A stretch of 64,000 bases of DNA from Halonotius pteroides (GTDB taxonomy: Archaea > Halobacteriota > Halobacteria > Halobacteriales > Haloferacaceae). The DNA lies in the NCBI RefSeq assembly GCF_003605635.1, contig NZ_QMDW01000008.1, positions 62,001 to 126,000 on the forward strand. The letters run 5' to 3'. Position 1 is the stretch's first letter; each line of letters opens with the position of its first letter. The position numbers were made by a program, and so were the translations under genes. A model generated the notes under the pieces. The model had not been told where the DNA came from and did not search any database. It saw only the letters and a program-made list of their open reading frames with translations. This document shows positions 62,477 to 64,000 of this stretch, piece after piece.

Positions 62477-62896
62477 ATGCGAGAGATCGACAAAATAGCG
62501 AGCCTTTCGGTCGACCCTGATCGACTCGTCTCGGTGCTTGCCGACGCCCCGGTCACGGTTGCCGTGCTGTATGGCTCACATGCACGCGGCGAAGTTACCG
62601 GCGACAGTGACATCAATCTCGCAGTTGCGTTCGACGACGATCTTGATTCAACCGCACGAACCCGAGCTAGACTCCGGCTGATCGAACGACTCAGTGCTGA
62701 GCTCGGAACTGACGCGATCGATGTTGTGCCTCTTGCTCACACGGGAGCAGCCCTCCGGCGATCAATCCACGAGGAGGGGATCGTTATTTACGGAGCAGCC
62801 GATGCCGTACCGACAGCCAAGGAGCCTGAGACGACACACGACGAACAGCTGGCCGCCTTCGACGACATACTCGCCGATATCGAACGCGTCCTTTAG
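62477..62896 (+). CDS. MNT-type nucleotidyltransferase, orphan, with altered metal motif
   Basis: 139 residues. The MNT motif is GSHARGEVTGDSDINLAV: the usual GSx10DxD appears as GSx10DxN. The C-terminal HDEQLAAFDDILADIERVL is family-typical. Related genes are usually paired with a HEPN partner; none is present here. The tnpB element ends about 26 bp upstream, so a partner could have been lost or may never have been present. Confidence 0.85.
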   Translation: MREIDKIASLSVDPDRLVSVLADAPVTVAVLYGSHARGEVTGDSDINLAVAFDDDLDSTARTRARLRLIERLSAELGTDAIDVVPLAHTGAALRRSIHEEGIVIYGAADAVPTAKEPETTHDEQLAAFDDILADIERVL

Positions 62897-62909
62897 TTGG
62901 ATTACCGAG

Positions 62910-63482
62910 CTACGCGAACGACAGCTCCTTGCTGGTCGTAACCTCGCCAAACAGGAACTCACAGTGATCGACCGCATACTCGCGATCACCCTCCTCGATG
63001 TAGCCCAGCGCGTCCTCGATGACGACCGGCTTGAAATCCCGCACGCCAGCACTGCCGGCAGTGTGGAACACACAGACGTTGGCGAGGGTGCCACAGATCA
63101 GGAGATCCTCGATCCCGTGGGCGTTCAACCAGCCTTCCAATTCGGTTTGATAGAAGGCATCGTAGGTGTGTTTAACGACAACGTGATCGTCGTCACCGAC
63201 AGGCAGGTCGTCGACGATCTCGGCTTCCCAGCTGCCTTCGACGACGTGTTCACCCCAGCGATCGAATTCATCGTAGTAGTGAGCATCATCGAACTGCTCC
63301 GGCGGGTGGACATCCCGGGTGTAGACGACTGGCATCCCTGCATCGTGAGCGCGGTCGACGAGATCGCCGACCGGGTCGATGGCGGCCTCGCTGCCGGGCG
63401 CGTACAATGAGCCATCCAGGTGACAAAAGCCGTTTTGCATGTCGACAACGATGAGCGCGGTGCTGTCTGCGTCGTACTCCAT
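62910..63482 (-). CDS. Isochorismatase-family hydrolase, nicotinamidase-like
   Basis: 190 residues from ATG 63482. Catalytic triad: Asp in IVVDMQNGF, Lys in VVVKHTYDAF, and Cys in GTLANVCVFHTA. Metal-ligand region DVHPPEQFDD resembles the nicotinamidase D-x-H set. It would convert nicotinamide to nicotinate for NAD salvage. It is convergent with the MNT gene (13 nt). Confidence 0.88.
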   Translation of the reverse strand: MEYDADSTALIVVDMQNGFCHLDGSLYAPGSEAAIDPVGDLVDRAHDAGMPVVYTRDVHPPEQFDDAHYYDEFDRWGEHVVEGSWEAEIVDDLPVGDDDHVVVKHTYDAFYQTELEGWLNAHGIEDLLICGTLANVCVFHTAGSAGVRDFKPVVIEDALGYIEEGDREYAVDHCEFLFGEVTTSKELSFA

Positions 63483-63572
63483 ACCAGTCGATACTATCGC
63501 CGAGAAATAAAAGCCAGCGACCCCGCGGTCGATAGGGGAAAGGAGTTTACCCCCACAGCGGTACCCCACTGT

Positions 63573-64000
63573 ATGACGCTGGAGGATTTTAGTGACGTGA
63601 CCGACGACACCGACGAAGGCGAGACAGAATCCGACTCGGTGTCGTCGGCTGACGGCGGGACAGCCGCAGGCAGCGCTGAATCTGACACGATCGACAATCA
63701 CAGCGACAACAACACAGACGACCGTGACAGCTTCGAGCTCATCGCCGCCGACGTGGCGGGTGATGACACCGGAATGGGCGCGCTGTCGGTCTCCCAAGGC
63801 CTGCGCGTTGCCGAGGACGACGACGAGACAACACTGCGGGCGTTCATCACGACCGGCAACCGCGAGGCCGTGCGGATCGGGAAATATCTCCTTGTCCCGT
63901 ATCCGGACGATGAAACGCTGTTCTGTCGGATCACCGGCCTCGAATACGCCCAGGAGTTCCATGCCGACGACGCCACCGAGATACACGCCCGCCGGATGAT
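63573..64000 (+). CDS. HerA-like ATPase, N-terminal part (cut by the window edge)
   Basis: 142 residues visible, open to the end. An acidic low-complexity start (TDDTDEGETESDSVSSADGG) precedes a folded domain: RAFITTGNREAVRIGKYLLV, DETLFCRITGLEYAQEF and ATEIHARRM, similar to the HAS-barrel of HerA/DUF87 ATPases involved in DNA end processing. The P-loop lies outside the window, so the call is tentative. Confidence 0.6.
   Translation, partial: MTLEDFSDVTDDTDEGETESDSVSSADGGTAAGSAESDTIDNHSDNNTDDRDSFELIAADVAGDDTGMGALSVSQGLRVAEDDDETTLRAFITTGNREAVRIGKYLLVPYPDDETLFCRITGLEYAQEFHADDATEIHARRM

Noticed and set aside
63483-63986. N-terminal extension of the nicotinamidase-like gene up to 63986
   Set aside because: The extension is antisense to the HerA-like gene, lacks any domain, and the ATG at 63482 sits directly before the conserved isochorismatase fold.

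Overview
The window is chromosomal DNA from a halophilic archaeon (class Halobacteria). The evidence is a GC-rich sequence, acidic predicted proteins, TATA boxes about 25 bp ahead of near-leaderless starts, and archaeal or eukaryote-like genes: SUI1/eIF1, S19e, PDCD5, NOG1, class I LysRS and a PGF-CTERM-type surface anchor. Tat signals with lipoboxes, tandem Usp proteins and a CbaDBA-type haem-copper oxidase also fit. I cannot name the species from sequence alone.

Layout. 0-3.4 kb: a nosD-nosF-nosY copper-insertion operon on the minus strand (nosY cut by the window edge), with a NosL-like domain fused to NosD and no nosZ in the window. 3.8-6 kb: a complete IS200/IS605 element (tnpA, tnpB) that splits a small gene; removing 3960-5794 rejoins that gene in frame. 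6-14.4 kb: a CcoI/CopA-type copper ATPase and a small membrane protein divergent from the oxidase operon (small subunit, subunit II with CuA, subunit I, two further membrane proteins), then a NosL lipoprotein, a Sco1 lipoprotein and a COG2836 (SafE/TauE-like) membrane protein. Together 0-14 kb reads as a terminal oxidase plus its copper-delivery machinery.

14.6-29.6 kb: a PAS histidine kinase, a two-domain Usp, an amino-acid permease fused to Usp domains, GTPases EngB and NOG1, a peroxiredoxin, a HEAT-repeat protein with a decayed partial paralogue, a TumE/TumA-like toxin-antitoxin pair with paired operators, hisS, a DMT transporter, a PP-loop protein, PDCD5 and S19e. 29.7-34.1 kb: an AT-richer block with two multi-domain histidine kinases and fragmentary open frames, probably acquired. 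34.1-46.3 kb: housekeeping genes (flippase-like membrane protein, thiL, M50 protease, MoaE fusion, pyrH-lysS, mutL-mutS). 46.4-60.5 kb: SUI1, an anchored HExxH protein, rhodanese, Usp, Nudix, DUF5787, an SDR, a PhnP-like hydrolase, an AAA ATPase with a His-rich tail, mobA, two wHTH regulators and an MBL hydrolase. 60.5-64 kb: a solitary IS605-type end, a tnpB-only element, an orphan nucleotidyltransferase with an altered metal site, a nicotinamidase-like hydrolase and the start of a HerA-like ATPase.

The best candidate for something not well described is the coupling of NosDFY, a NosD-NosL fusion, a free NosL, Sco1, a CcoI-like ATPase and COG2836 with a ba3-type oxidase. This is inferred from gene content, not shown. 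No tRNA, rRNA or CRISPR array was seen.
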